Below are positions 46,035 through 51,263 of a DNA stretch of 51,263 bases, piece after piece. Position numbers and translations under genes: made by a program. The stretch is from a virus. Numbering within the stretch: position 1 is the stretch's first letter; each line of letters opens with the position of its first letter. Under the pieces are notes generated by a model, which was given only the letters and a program-made list of their open reading frames with translations, was not told the DNA's origin and did not search any database. The stretch lies in the IMG/VR virus record IMGVR_UViG_3300036985_003764, positions 1 through 51,263 of that record; one strand, given 5' to 3'.

Positions 46035-46860
46035 TATATAGAATTTGTTTTTTATTAATTTGTAACCATTTTAATACAGAAATAACTTCTTTTTTTAAAT
46101 AAGGAAGTTTAATTGGGTTAACTGCTTTTACAATAGGATTACCTATAGGATCTAACGCATGAATAGGATAACCAAAATCATTTATACCTTCAATTTCAAA
46201 TTCAATATGATGTATTTCTAAAGCTCCCGGTTCTAAGTTGTAATTGTATTTAAGTATGACGTACATATAAATACTTAACTGTAACGCGTAATGATTAAAT
46301 TCGCAGTCTTCTAAATGACGTAAAGGGCCTAATAACATTTTTCTTTTTCCATCATAAAACTGATGCCCTCTTAATTTTATTTCTTTACTTGTTTTATAAT
46401 CATAAACGTCAACTTTATTTGCATAAACTTCAATTCTATCTGCTTGACCACAGATACTAGCTGACCGTAAATAAACAAAATGTTCTGGATATATTCCTTC
46501 TGATAGAGTTTGTTCTGGAGCAAATTTAGTTTTCCCTTCAATTAAAGGATTGATAATTGATAACTCAATACCATCTCTTGTGATTGTACTACATTGCAAA
46601 GTAGCTTTCTCACGTTCATTATGATACCAAGAACCTAGTTTAGTAGCACGTTCATTTTCTTTATTCCAAGCATCCATAATATCTTCAGCTTTTCTACCAA
46701 AATATTTTGGATTTTTTCCTTTAGCACATTTTTCAGCTACAGTTTTTGTGTCAAAAGGTTCCTTGAATTGTTCTACAAGTTTTGTAACACTTATCCATTG
46801 AAAATCATCATTTTCATCAATAGAAGTGTAAACGTGTCCATCTTCAATAAACTTTAACAT
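46015..46860 (-). CDS. PD-(D/E)XK superfamily nuclease (281 aa)
   Basis: Motifs in order: LGSWYHNEREKA (75-86), GQADRIEVY (138-146) with Asp141, DVYDYKTSKEI (151-161) giving D154 and K156, and HYALQLSIYMYVI (190-202), the QxxxY motif of RecB/Cas4-type exonucleases. This is a complete active site for a Mg-dependent DNase. Unlike Cas4 and AddB it lacks the four iron-sulfur Cys in the chain itself. It lies in frame with the preceding zinc-ribbon gene, separated only by TAG and ATT. Likely roles are DNA processing or recombination before packaging, or attack on foreign or host DNA. Confidence 0.88.
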   Translation of the reverse strand: MLKFIEDGHVYTSIDENDDFQWISVTKLVEQFKEPFDTKTVAEKCAKGKNPKYFGRKAEDIMDAWNKENERATKLGSWYHNEREKATLQCSTITRDGIELSIINPLIEGKTKFAPEQTLSEGIYPEHFVYLRSASICGQADRIEVYANKVDVYDYKTSKEIKLRGHQFYDGKRKMLLGPLRHLEDCEFNHYALQLSIYMYVILKYNYNLEPGALEIHHIEFEIEGINDFGYPIHALDPIGNPIVKAVNPIKLPYLKKEVISVLKWLQINKKQILYNAHKTI

Positions 46861-46863
46861 AAT

Positions 46864-47175
46864 CTAGTCTGTTTCGTTATTTAAATCTTCGTGCATTAGT
46901 TCTTCTTCATCTGTTAAAACTGCAGACCAATGACCTTCTGGACACTCGCTAGATAAACTTCTTAACTTAAATTTAAGAGAGCAACCACAGCTTCCACAAC
47001 AAGGTTGTGTATTTGCAACCATACATCTATCTCCAGTATTATCTATTAAAGAACAATCATTACATTTCTTTTCTCGTTCTGTAGCTATAATCTCAACAGC
47101 TTCTTTTTTAAAAATATTGTTTTTTATTCCCTCTAGAATTTCACTTCTATTTTTCCAAATTACTGATAAATCCAT
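46864..47175 (-). CDS. Zinc-ribbon protein (103 aa), in frame with the following nuclease
   Basis: The N-terminal helix (RSEILEGIKNNIFKKEAVEI) leads into a Cys cluster: KCNDCS (residues 38-43), DRC, then QPCCGSCGCSLKFKLRS and a last SSECPEGHW, eight Cys in all. This is a typical Zn-ribbon of small phage proteins. It overlaps the HU/IHF-like gene by 29 bases. It ends in TAG, and six bases later, in the same frame, the nuclease ATG begins. Readthrough of the single TAG would give a zinc-ribbon-nuclease fusion. It may bind DNA or assist the nuclease. Confidence 0.82.
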   Translation of the reverse strand: MDLSVIWKNRSEILEGIKNNIFKKEAVEIIATEREKKCNDCSLIDNTGDRCMVANTQPCCGSCGCSLKFKLRSLSSECPEGHWSAVLTDEEELMHEDLNNETD

Positions 47176-47491
47176 CTTTATTTAATTTTAACATTAATAC
47201 TTTTTGTTCTTCTAAAGCAATCTCAAGCTTTTTACGTTTGATTATATGCTTAAAGCTTTTTATTTTGTCGCCAGCTAAAGCAACCGTTAATTTATCTATT
47301 GACCTTTGTAATCTTTCCTTTCTAATGTGGAGTACACCTAAACCTGTTATTCTTATTCTATTTGCACCAAAGGTTTCTACTTTGTTTCGTACTATACGGT
47401 AATAATAATTTACTACATCTTCAATTAGTTCTTCTGGAGCATTTAATTCTTTAGCAATTTTAGGAATTAGATTTTTCGATTTGATCAGCAT
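47147..47491 (-). CDS. HU/IHF-like DNA-binding protein (half-length, crAss type)
   Basis: The N-terminal helices (NLIPKIAKELNAPEELIEDV) and RIRITGLGVLHIRKERLQRS (46-65) reproduce the HU/IHF start with its GFGxFxxR-like turn. The beta arm and C-terminal helix of normal HU are not recognisable; a basic helical tail (IIKRKKLEIALEEQKVLML) takes their place. crAss-like phages carry IHF-like genes near the terminase, in agreement. It probably bends or organises DNA for packaging or transcription. It ends with TAG inside the next gene and overlaps its upstream neighbour by 32 bases. Confidence 0.82.
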   Translation of the reverse strand: MLIKSKNLIPKIAKELNAPEELIEDVVNYYYRIVRNKVETFGANRIRITGLGVLHIRKERLQRSIDKLTVALAGDKIKSFKHIIKRKKLEIALEEQKVLMLKLNKDGFISNLEK

Positions 47492-47840
47492 GGTATACCT
47501 TTAAATTAATTAAAATTGTTCCTGAGTTTAATAAAGAAAAAACATTAGATAATTCTATATTTTTATTCCCCAAACCTTTACGTATAATGTAACCATCCTT
47601 AACGCATTTTATTATAAAGTTTCTTACTGTTTGAGGATTTGTAAATAATTCTAAATCTGTAACTTGTTGACAGAAATCAGAAATATTTATTTCTCCCCAT
47701 AAACCTAAGTATGATAATGTGTCCAATTGAGCAGGAGCAATACGAATATTGTTCATGAAACAATAGAAGTGCATCTGATATCTAATTATATCAAATAAAC
47801 TTAAGGGCACGTTCTTTTCTATTACTAATGCCTTTGCCAT
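47460..47840 (-). CDS. Winged-helix-like protein (126 aa)
   Basis: The sequence holds LSLFDIIRYQMHFYCFMNNI, then ISDFCQQVTDLELFTNPQTV and RNFIIKCVKDGYIIRKGLGN, a helix-turn-helix followed by a hairpin, as in winged-helix DNA-binding domains (phage replication or regulator type). It overlaps the coiled-coil gene by one base and the HU-like gene by 32. Likely a DNA-binding packaging or regulatory protein; the call rests on pattern, not on a family signature. Confidence 0.65.
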   Translation of the reverse strand: MAKALVIEKNVPLSLFDIIRYQMHFYCFMNNIRIAPAQLDTLSYLGLWGEINISDFCQQVTDLELFTNPQTVRNFIIKCVKDGYIIRKGLGNKNIELSNVFSLLNSGTILINLKVYHADQIEKSNS

Positions 47841-48100
47841 TATTCTACTTCTTTATCAATATCATTATCAGAACCTCTTGTTTTGCTCATATCTGTTTGT
47901 TGAGGATTTCTTAACTGAGCAAGTTTTACTTTAGCTAATGTTTCCTCAAAGGTGTGTTGAGCAATTAAACATTTCATTCTAGAATAGTTTTCTTGAATTT
48001 CTAATACTTCCATTTGTTCTTTCATGAAAGTTATTTGTTTTGCTTTTAACTCCAGAATCTCGTCTAAAGTTAAATTTTGAATGTTGGTTTCTTCTGACAT
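47840..48100 (-). CDS. Small coiled-coil protein heading the packaging operon (86 aa)
   Basis: The sequence MSEETNIQNLTLDEILELKA and MKEQMEVLEIQENYSRMKCL shows heptads over residues 12-65, then a polar tail ending DKEVE. It is the first gene after the terminator at 48165-48188. It lacks enzyme motifs. Its position resembles that of small packaging or regulatory proteins. The gene ends by sharing one base with the next ATG. Confidence 0.7.
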   Translation of the reverse strand: MSEETNIQNLTLDEILELKAKQITFMKEQMEVLEIQENYSRMKCLIAQHTFEETLAKVKLAQLRNPQQTDMSKTRGSDNDIDKEVE

Positions 48101-48121
48101 AATTTTAAATATTTATTGTTT

Positions 48122-48129
48122 CAAATATA
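48122..48129 (-). promoter_or_regulatory. Candidate -7 box TATATTTG of the packaging operon
   Basis: On the minus strand TATATTTG lies 22 bases before the ATG at 48100 and just after the terminator at 48165-48188, so it would be well placed to start the packaging operon. It fits the Bacteroidota TAnnTTTG. A TTTG at the usual -33 distance is not found. Confidence 0.45.
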
Positions 48130-48164
48130 CAACAAATCATTAACTAATTAATGTTTAAAATAAA

Positions 48165-48188
48165 AAAGCATCTATTACTAGATGCTTT
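48165..48188 (-). terminator. Rho-independent terminator of the lysis/small-protein block
   Basis: AAAGCATCTA (48165-48174) and TAGATGCTTT (48179-48188) make a perfect ten-pair stem with a TTAC loop on the plus-strand reading. On the minus strand the stem is followed by TTTATTTTAAAC. It lies about 31 bases after the stop codon of the 105-residue gene. Confidence 0.93.
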
Positions 48189-48218
48189 AGCTTAAGAAAT
48201 AAAATTCAAAAGGTTGCG

Positions 48219-48536
48219 TTATTTTTTTTTAGGATTGTTTCCTTTCCCATTTCTAGCTCTATTAGTAGACTGTTTTTCGTTAACAAGTTTTCCTAATTTA
48301 GTATGAGATTTATCTTTGCCATCTCCATTACCATAAGTTCCTGAATCTCTATTAGATTTATTGAGTTTTGCTCTATAATTCTTACGTTCTTCAGTAGCAT
48401 GATATTCTTTATTGTACGCGTCTTTTTTAGCCTTAGCTTCAGGATTTTCTCTAAAGTATTTTGCAGACTTACTTTTACCTTTAGAGGTTCCAGCTAATCC
48501 ATTTCTTTTCTTTGAGTTTGTTCCTGATGCTGCCAT
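48219..48536 (-). CDS. Small basic protein with GTYGNGDGKD signature (105 aa)
   Basis: The protein is very basic (many Lys, Arg, Asn) and contains KSAKYFRENPEAKAKKDAYN, then NYRAKLNKSNRD and GTYGNGDGKDKSH. I recall the last motif (NRxxGTYGNGDxKDxSH) from small late proteins of many unrelated large phages, without a known function. Its start overlaps the stop of the 40-residue gene (TAATG), so the two are coupled. A DNA- or RNA-binding or virion-packaged role is conceivable from its charge. Confidence 0.8.
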   Translation of the reverse strand: MAASGTNSKKRNGLAGTSKGKSKSAKYFRENPEAKAKKDAYNKEYHATEERKNYRAKLNKSNRDSGTYGNGDGKDKSHTKLGKLVNEKQSTNRARNGKGNNPKKK

Positions 48537-48658
48537 TACTTTTTCTTTTTAGTTGTGGATTTATTCATCCTCTGTCCAACCATCATTCCTGCAGTAAAAG
48601 CTTTTTTACTTTTCTCCCCACATTCTGATTTTTTTGGTGTTTTCTTAGTTGTTGCCAT
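48536..48658 (-). CDS. Tiny Lys-rich protein (40 aa)
   Basis: From ATG 48658 the frame reads MATTKKTPKKSECGEKSKKA and continues with FTAGMMVGQRMN to a Lys tail, stopping with TAA at 48536-48538. The stop shares its last A with the ATG of the next gene. The leader has ATAAAAACCAA, as in other late genes. Coupling, leader and coherent composition support a real gene. Function unknown. Confidence 0.72.
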   Translation of the reverse strand: MATTKKTPKKSECGEKSKKAFTAGMMVGQRMNKSTTKKKK

Positions 48659-48674
48659 TTGGTTTTTATTTTAA

Positions 48675-49271
48675 TTATAAATTAGTAGTAGTAATTAACG
48701 TATATGAAAATGAATTTCCATGAATAGCTTTTGCCTTATTCATAATTACCATAAACTCTTTAAAGTCTTTTAGTCTTTTAAATACTTGACATCCTTCACT
48801 CCAGTTCTCAACATATTCAGATTGAGTCTTAGGATTTGACCTATGACCATTGATTCCAAAAACTCCTTCAACAATTAATGTTTCATCAAAAATCATATCC
48901 TTGTTTTTATCTCTCCATCCTTTACAAGGTTTTACCTGACGCATGGCTTCATATTTGCCTTGATGAAAACCAATTGTCCACATACCTCTATATTGTCCGG
49001 GAATCAATCTAAATACACCTGCAGGATTATGAAACTCTTTCATTGCTTTTGTTCCAGGATCAGTTGTAATATCCCATTCGTGAAATTTCCAAACTCCTGT
49101 TTCATCTTTATAAGATAAAGTCATCTTATCGTCAAAAAGATTAGTTACCTTTCTTCCCGGCAATAAGTTTCTTACACCAACAATGTTTACATCATAGCTT
49201 TTGTTTGCGTCATCATTAAACCAAACATATCCCTTTGCTTTTACAGCAGATTCTATTCCTTCTCTTGTCAT
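48675..49271 (-). CDS. L,D-transpeptidase-like (YkuD-fold) putative endolysin (198 aa)
   Basis: The key motif is GINGHRSNPKTQ (139-150) with His143, then NWSEGCQVFKR (156-166) with Ser158, Gly160 and Cys161, the HxnSxGC pattern of YkuD-type L,D-transpeptidases and of a related family frequent in Bacteroidota phages and prophages. Because it stands in the lysis block with holin and spanin genes, a peptidoglycan-cleaving endolysin is the most likely role. No signal peptide is visible, so release would need the holin. It follows the 33-codon frame by 7 bases. Confidence 0.78.
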   Translation of the reverse strand: MTREGIESAVKAKGYVWFNDDANKSYDVNIVGVRNLLPGRKVTNLFDDKMTLSYKDETGVWKFHEWDITTDPGTKAMKEFHNPAGVFRLIPGQYRGMWTIGFHQGKYEAMRQVKPCKGWRDKNKDMIFDETLIVEGVFGINGHRSNPKTQSEYVENWSEGCQVFKRLKDFKEFMVIMNKAKAIHGNSFSYTLITTTNL

Positions 49272-49278
49272 AATTAAT

Positions 49279-49380
49279 TTATTTAACTTTTTTAAGATTT
49301 GAATTTTTACGTTTAGCTGAGGGAGATGCTTCTATTGCATCTAAATGCTCTTTAAGTGTAAATACTTTTGGTTCTGCCGT
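49279..49380 (-). CDS. Small protein with apparent ACG start (33 codons)
   Basis: A coding-like frame reads (T)AEPKVFTLKEHLDAIEASPS and ends in basic KNSNLKKVK with TAA at 49279-49281. No ATG, GTG or TTG opens it: the first codon placed exactly in the stop overlap (TAACG in place of TAATG) is ACG at 49378-49380. The junction is otherwise identical in layout to the TAATG overlap at 48536. Options: ACG initiation, a -1 slip at the AAAAAG just before the stop of the upstream gene (which would fuse the two), or a sequence error at one base. The amino-acid pattern supports coding. Confidence 0.5.
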   Translation of the reverse strand, partial: TAEPKVFTLKEHLDAIEASPSAKRKNSNLKKVK

Positions 49381-49724
49381 TACTTTTTCTTTTTAACAAC
49401 ACCACCTTTTTTGTAAGTTGCTCCGCCATTCTTTCTTACAGTTTTATTATATACTGTACCGTCAGGTTTTGTTACTTTAATATATGTTGTACCATCTGCT
49501 GCTGAGTATGTTTTGGTATTTACTCCAGCACTACTAGTATAATTTTTACCTCTTAACCCAAGTGCTGAATTTATACTTTGTAGTGTATTTTCTTGCACTG
49601 TATCTCTTTTTGCTGTACCCATGCCATTTTCTGCTTTAGGAACTCTTTTTGTAACAGTTCCGTTTTTTGCTTTAGGAGTTCTTTTTGCAGTAGCTCCTCC
49701 AGTTTTCATCATTTTAGTTTTCAT
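49380..49724 (-). CDS. Lys/Gly-rich protein with Gly-Gly motifs (114 aa)
   Basis: The sequence begins MKTKMMKTGGATAKRTPKAK and ends RKNGGATYKKGG plus a Lys tail. Between them lies a short segment with KNYTSSAGVNTKTYSAADGT and YIKVTKPDGTVY, two beta hairpins. The KTGG/KNGG/KKGG motifs recur in the neighbouring small genes and in the large cargo genes. Function unknown; the charge suggests a virion-packaged or nucleic-acid-associated protein. It ends in the ACG overlap. Confidence 0.72.
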   Translation of the reverse strand: MKTKMMKTGGATAKRTPKAKNGTVTKRVPKAENGMGTAKRDTVQENTLQSINSALGLRGKNYTSSAGVNTKTYSAADGTTYIKVTKPDGTVYNKTVRKNGGATYKKGGVVKKKK

Positions 49725-49746
49725 TTTATTTTGATTTAGTTAAATT

Positions 49747-50043
49747 TTACTTTTTATTTTTGGATAAACTAGGATTAAAAAAAGAATTAGTTTTTTTGGT
49801 TACTCCTCCCTTTTTTTGAAACTCCATAGCCCCCTCTGCATTTTCCATTTTTGTCTTGTTTATCAGCTCATTAGAATATTCAGAACCTTTAAGTGTATTA
49901 AGATATGCTCTATATTGCGCTGGTGACATATCACTAGGATTTACATAATCCTCTTTTACATTTAATGCTCCAGACTGTATTTGACCTTCTGCTTTTCTTA
50001 CTGCTCTATCAAATTTTCTAGCAGTTCTTTTTGGACTCCTCAT
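49747..50043 (-). CDS. Basic protein of unknown function (98 aa)
   Basis: The protein starts MRSPKRTARKFDRAVRKAEG, contains DMSPAQYRAYLNTLKGSEYS and ends with FQKKGGVTKKTN and a Lys-rich tail. It carries KKGG (77-80). It lies 21 bases after the 52-codon gene and 22 before the 114-residue gene. No known domain. The basic start and the Gly-Gly tail place it with the other small late proteins. Confidence 0.7.
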   Translation of the reverse strand: MRSPKRTARKFDRAVRKAEGQIQSGALNVKEDYVNPSDMSPAQYRAYLNTLKGSEYSNELINKTKMENAEGAMEFQKKGGVTKKTNSFFNPSLSKNKK

Positions 50044-50064
50044 AATTTCCTATTGTTTATAAAA

Positions 50065-50223
50065 TTAACATTTTTTTGACTTAACCATTCCACCTTTTTT
50101 AGCTTTAACCATGGTTTTAGATGTTGTACCACCATTACTCATTTTTTTATGAGTAGTTCCACTACATTTCATACAACCACCTTTCTTCATAGGAGATTTG
50201 CATTTTGAACACATTGTTTTCAT
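50065..50223 (-). CDS. Tiny Cys- and Lys-rich protein with two CxxC (52 aa)
   Basis: From ATG 50223 the frame reads MKTMCSKCKSPMKKGGCMKC and continues with SNGG, KAKKGGMVKSKKC to TAA at 50065-50067. The two CxxC pairs (residues 5-8 and 17-20) form a potential zinc knuckle; KKGG occurs at 13-16 and 42-45, SNGG at 29-32. It fills the only gap between the 70- and 98-residue genes (2 bases after the former), which supports a real gene. Function unknown. Confidence 0.73.
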   Translation of the reverse strand: MKTMCSKCKSPMKKGGCMKCSGTTHKKMSNGGTTSKTMVKAKKGGMVKSKKC

Positions 50224-50225
50224 AG

Positions 50226-50438
50226 TTATTTATTTTTATTGTTTATTATGTCTTCTACATACTTATCTCTTTGCTGAATTAAGTATGCTTCTCTATTACG
50301 CATTATTTCTAGTTGCTCTTCAAATAGTTTATTCTGGTAGTATAATCCTCCAAGCATTAGTATAATAATAAAAGATTGTTCTTTTACTTTAGATAAGAAT
50401 GTATCCATTATACTTGAAGAATTATTAGTTAAGCTCAT
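50226..50438 (-). CDS. One-TM protein, possible second holin or antiholin (70 aa)
   Basis: After a short polar start there is one membrane segment (SFIIILMLGGLYY, about residues 22-34), followed by a charged helix (NKLFEEQLEIMRNREAYLIQ and QRDKYVEDIINNK). Size and shape recall BhlA/UviB-like small holins. It overlaps the holin gene by 14 bases. It may adjust the timing of lysis or form small holes itself; the name is by analogy. Confidence 0.65.
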   Translation of the reverse strand: MSLTNNSSSIMDTFLSKVKEQSFIIILMLGGLYYQNKLFEEQLEIMRNREAYLIQQRDKYVEDIINNKNK

Positions 50439-50868
50439 TTAGATTTTTTTTTATGTTCTTAGCTTTCATTACTAAATCAATAATCTTCTTAAGAAAAGAA
50501 TATCCTTTTACAGCAGTAAAATTTTCATCTATACTTTTTACTTCAATAGAAAGAAGTACAAGCGCAATTACTTTTGTAAATAAGAAGTCTATACTTATTA
50601 CAGAATGCGTAATAACATTTATCATAAGAAAGTCCGCAGCATACACTAACATTATAGCAACTACATAAGAAATCATTTTAGGAATTAAGCCATGTCTAAA
50701 TATTTTAGAGGAGACATCTTCTCCTGTCTTATATGCTCTCCAAACACCAAACCCTGTGTCTATCAATACTGATAATATAACAAGTATTATAATTCCATTA
50801 ATAGGCGCAAAAAATAAAAGTAGTGTTTTCAAAATAGTCATGATATGTGCAGAGATATAGTTTTTCAT
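50425..50868 (-). CDS. Holin, phage holin family 4 (TcdE-like) type (147 aa)
   Basis: Membrane segments occur at about residues 15-38 (LLLFFAPINGIIILVILSVL) and 66-85, and a third around 90-108, with the typical motif DTGFGVWRAYKTGEDVSSKI after the first and KVIALVLLSIEVKSIDENF near the end. These are features of holin family 4, which opens the inner membrane so that endolysin can reach the wall. It follows the spanin-like gene by 2 bases and overlaps the one-TM gene. Confidence 0.85.
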   Translation of the reverse strand: MKNYISAHIMTILKTLLLFFAPINGIIILVILSVLIDTGFGVWRAYKTGEDVSSKIFRHGLIPKMISYVVAIMLVYAADFLMINVITHSVISIDFLFTKVIALVLLSIEVKSIDENFTAVKGYSFLKKIIDLVMKAKNIKKNLNELN

Positions 50869-50870
50869 TG

Positions 50871-51263
50871 TTATAAAAGTTTTGACTTAGCTACCTTATA
50901 TATAGTATAGATAACAGTTATGATTAGTAAAAATACAAAAATCCAATTGATAATCTTTTTCCATAGTGGAACTTTCTCATATATTCTTATTGGAATCTTT
51001 CTTGTAACTATCTTATCAATGTACACAGTATCACATTTACCTTGGATATAAACTTTATTATATCTATCCATCCATACTTTTACTTTAAGTTGTTCTTGCT
51101 CTAAGTAAACTGTATCATATAACTGTTGAAGTGTTACAACGGTGTCTAAGTGTACTTCAGGAACTGTTACTCTAATAGTATCATGAATAGTAATAGAGTC
51201 AATAGAAGTAAGCTCAGGGTGTTTTCTGAGCAATCTTTCTAGTCTTCTCTGTGGAGTACAAGA
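50871..51263 (-). CDS. Candidate unimolecular spanin (N-terminus cut by window edge)
   Basis: The frame is open to the right edge, so the TTG at 51233 is not the true start. The visible protein begins S-C followed by TPQRRLERLLRKHPELTS. The Cys directly after Ser, at the very edge, fits a lipobox whose signal peptide lies outside the window. The central part is polar and beta/coil (TIRVTVPEVHLDTVVTLQQL), and the C-terminus has a membrane segment (IINWIFVFLLIITVIYTIYK). A lipoprotein N-terminus plus C-terminal anchor is the plan of a unimolecular spanin, which joins outer and inner membrane in the last step of lysis. The adjoining holin and endolysin agree. Confidence 0.68.
   Translation of the reverse strand, partial: SCTPQRRLERLLRKHPELTSIDSITIHDTIRVTVPEVHLDTVVTLQQLYDTVYLEQEQLKVKVWMDRYNKVYIQGKCDTVYIDKIVTRKIPIRIYEKVPLWKKIINWIFVFLLIITVIYTIYKVAKSKLL

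Noticed and set aside
1-51263. TAG recoded to Gln throughout
   Set aside because: All long structural genes are free of in-frame TAG, and TAG ends two genes (46864, 47147) with sensible protein ends; only the local readthrough at 46864 is kept as a possibility.
1-51263. tRNA genes, integrase or attachment sites
   Set aside because: The few gaps are short and hold terminators and leaders; I see no cloverleaf and no recombinase motif, though a proper tRNA scan was not possible.

Overview
The window is one contiguous, strongly A+T-rich, single-strand phage late region. Every gene I can support lies on the minus strand, so it reads right to left. The gene content is that of a crAss-like phage (order Crassvirales), a short-tailed phage of Bacteroidota: a crAss-type large terminase, portal, major capsid protein, a half-length HU/IHF-like protein, P22-gp4-like ring proteins, a 1624-residue muzzle/stabilisation protein, collagen-like and beta-propeller fibres, and a string of very large putative virion cargo proteins. 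Start sites have A-rich leaders instead of Shine-Dalgarno sites, as expected in Bacteroidota. Both TGA and TAG are used as stops, so I read it with the standard code.

Layout in the direction of transcription. (1) 51263-48219: lysis and small-protein block, with a candidate unimolecular spanin (cut by the window edge), a holin, a second one-TM protein, several tiny Lys/Gly-rich proteins, an L,D-transpeptidase-like putative endolysin and a protein with the GTYGNGDGKD signature. It ends at a strong terminator (48165-48188). (2) 48100-40514: packaging block, with a coiled-coil protein, a winged-helix-like protein, an HU/IHF-like protein, a zinc-ribbon protein, a PD-(D/E)XK nuclease, a gene of unknown role, terminase and portal. 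(3) 40386-33973: capsid block, with a scaffold-like protein, major capsid protein (terminator after it), two conserved connector/head genes and a 542-residue capsid-associated protein (terminator after it). (4) 33888-28033: fibre and appendage block, very rich in Cys, closed by a terminator. (5) 27893 to the left edge: ring proteins, muzzle, a papain-like hydrolase and a run of very large presumed internal/ejected proteins, interrupted by a free-standing GIY-YIG homing endonuclease. The leftmost gene is cut just after a zinc-metallopeptidase HExxH motif.

No stretch longer than about 300 bases lacks a gene. The longest gaps (40387-40513, 48101-48218, 27894-28032, 35602-35701) hold terminators, hairpins and promoter-like sequence. 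I see no tRNA, CRISPR array, insertion sequence, integrase or origin.

The observations I rate highest are: (a) a short Gly-Gly motif ([KRQ]-[NKQ]-G-G), in places embedded in a terminal module of about 24 residues, recurring across otherwise unrelated neighbouring proteins, one of which is itself a papain-like peptidase/amidase; (b) a zinc-ribbon gene and a PD-(D/E)XK nuclease gene lying in the same frame and separated only by one TAG and one sense codon; (c) a homing endonuclease whose first residues copy the N-terminus of the gene it precedes; (d) a small coding frame that appears to start with ACG; (e) repeated leader and promoter-like elements in front of capsid and tail blocks.
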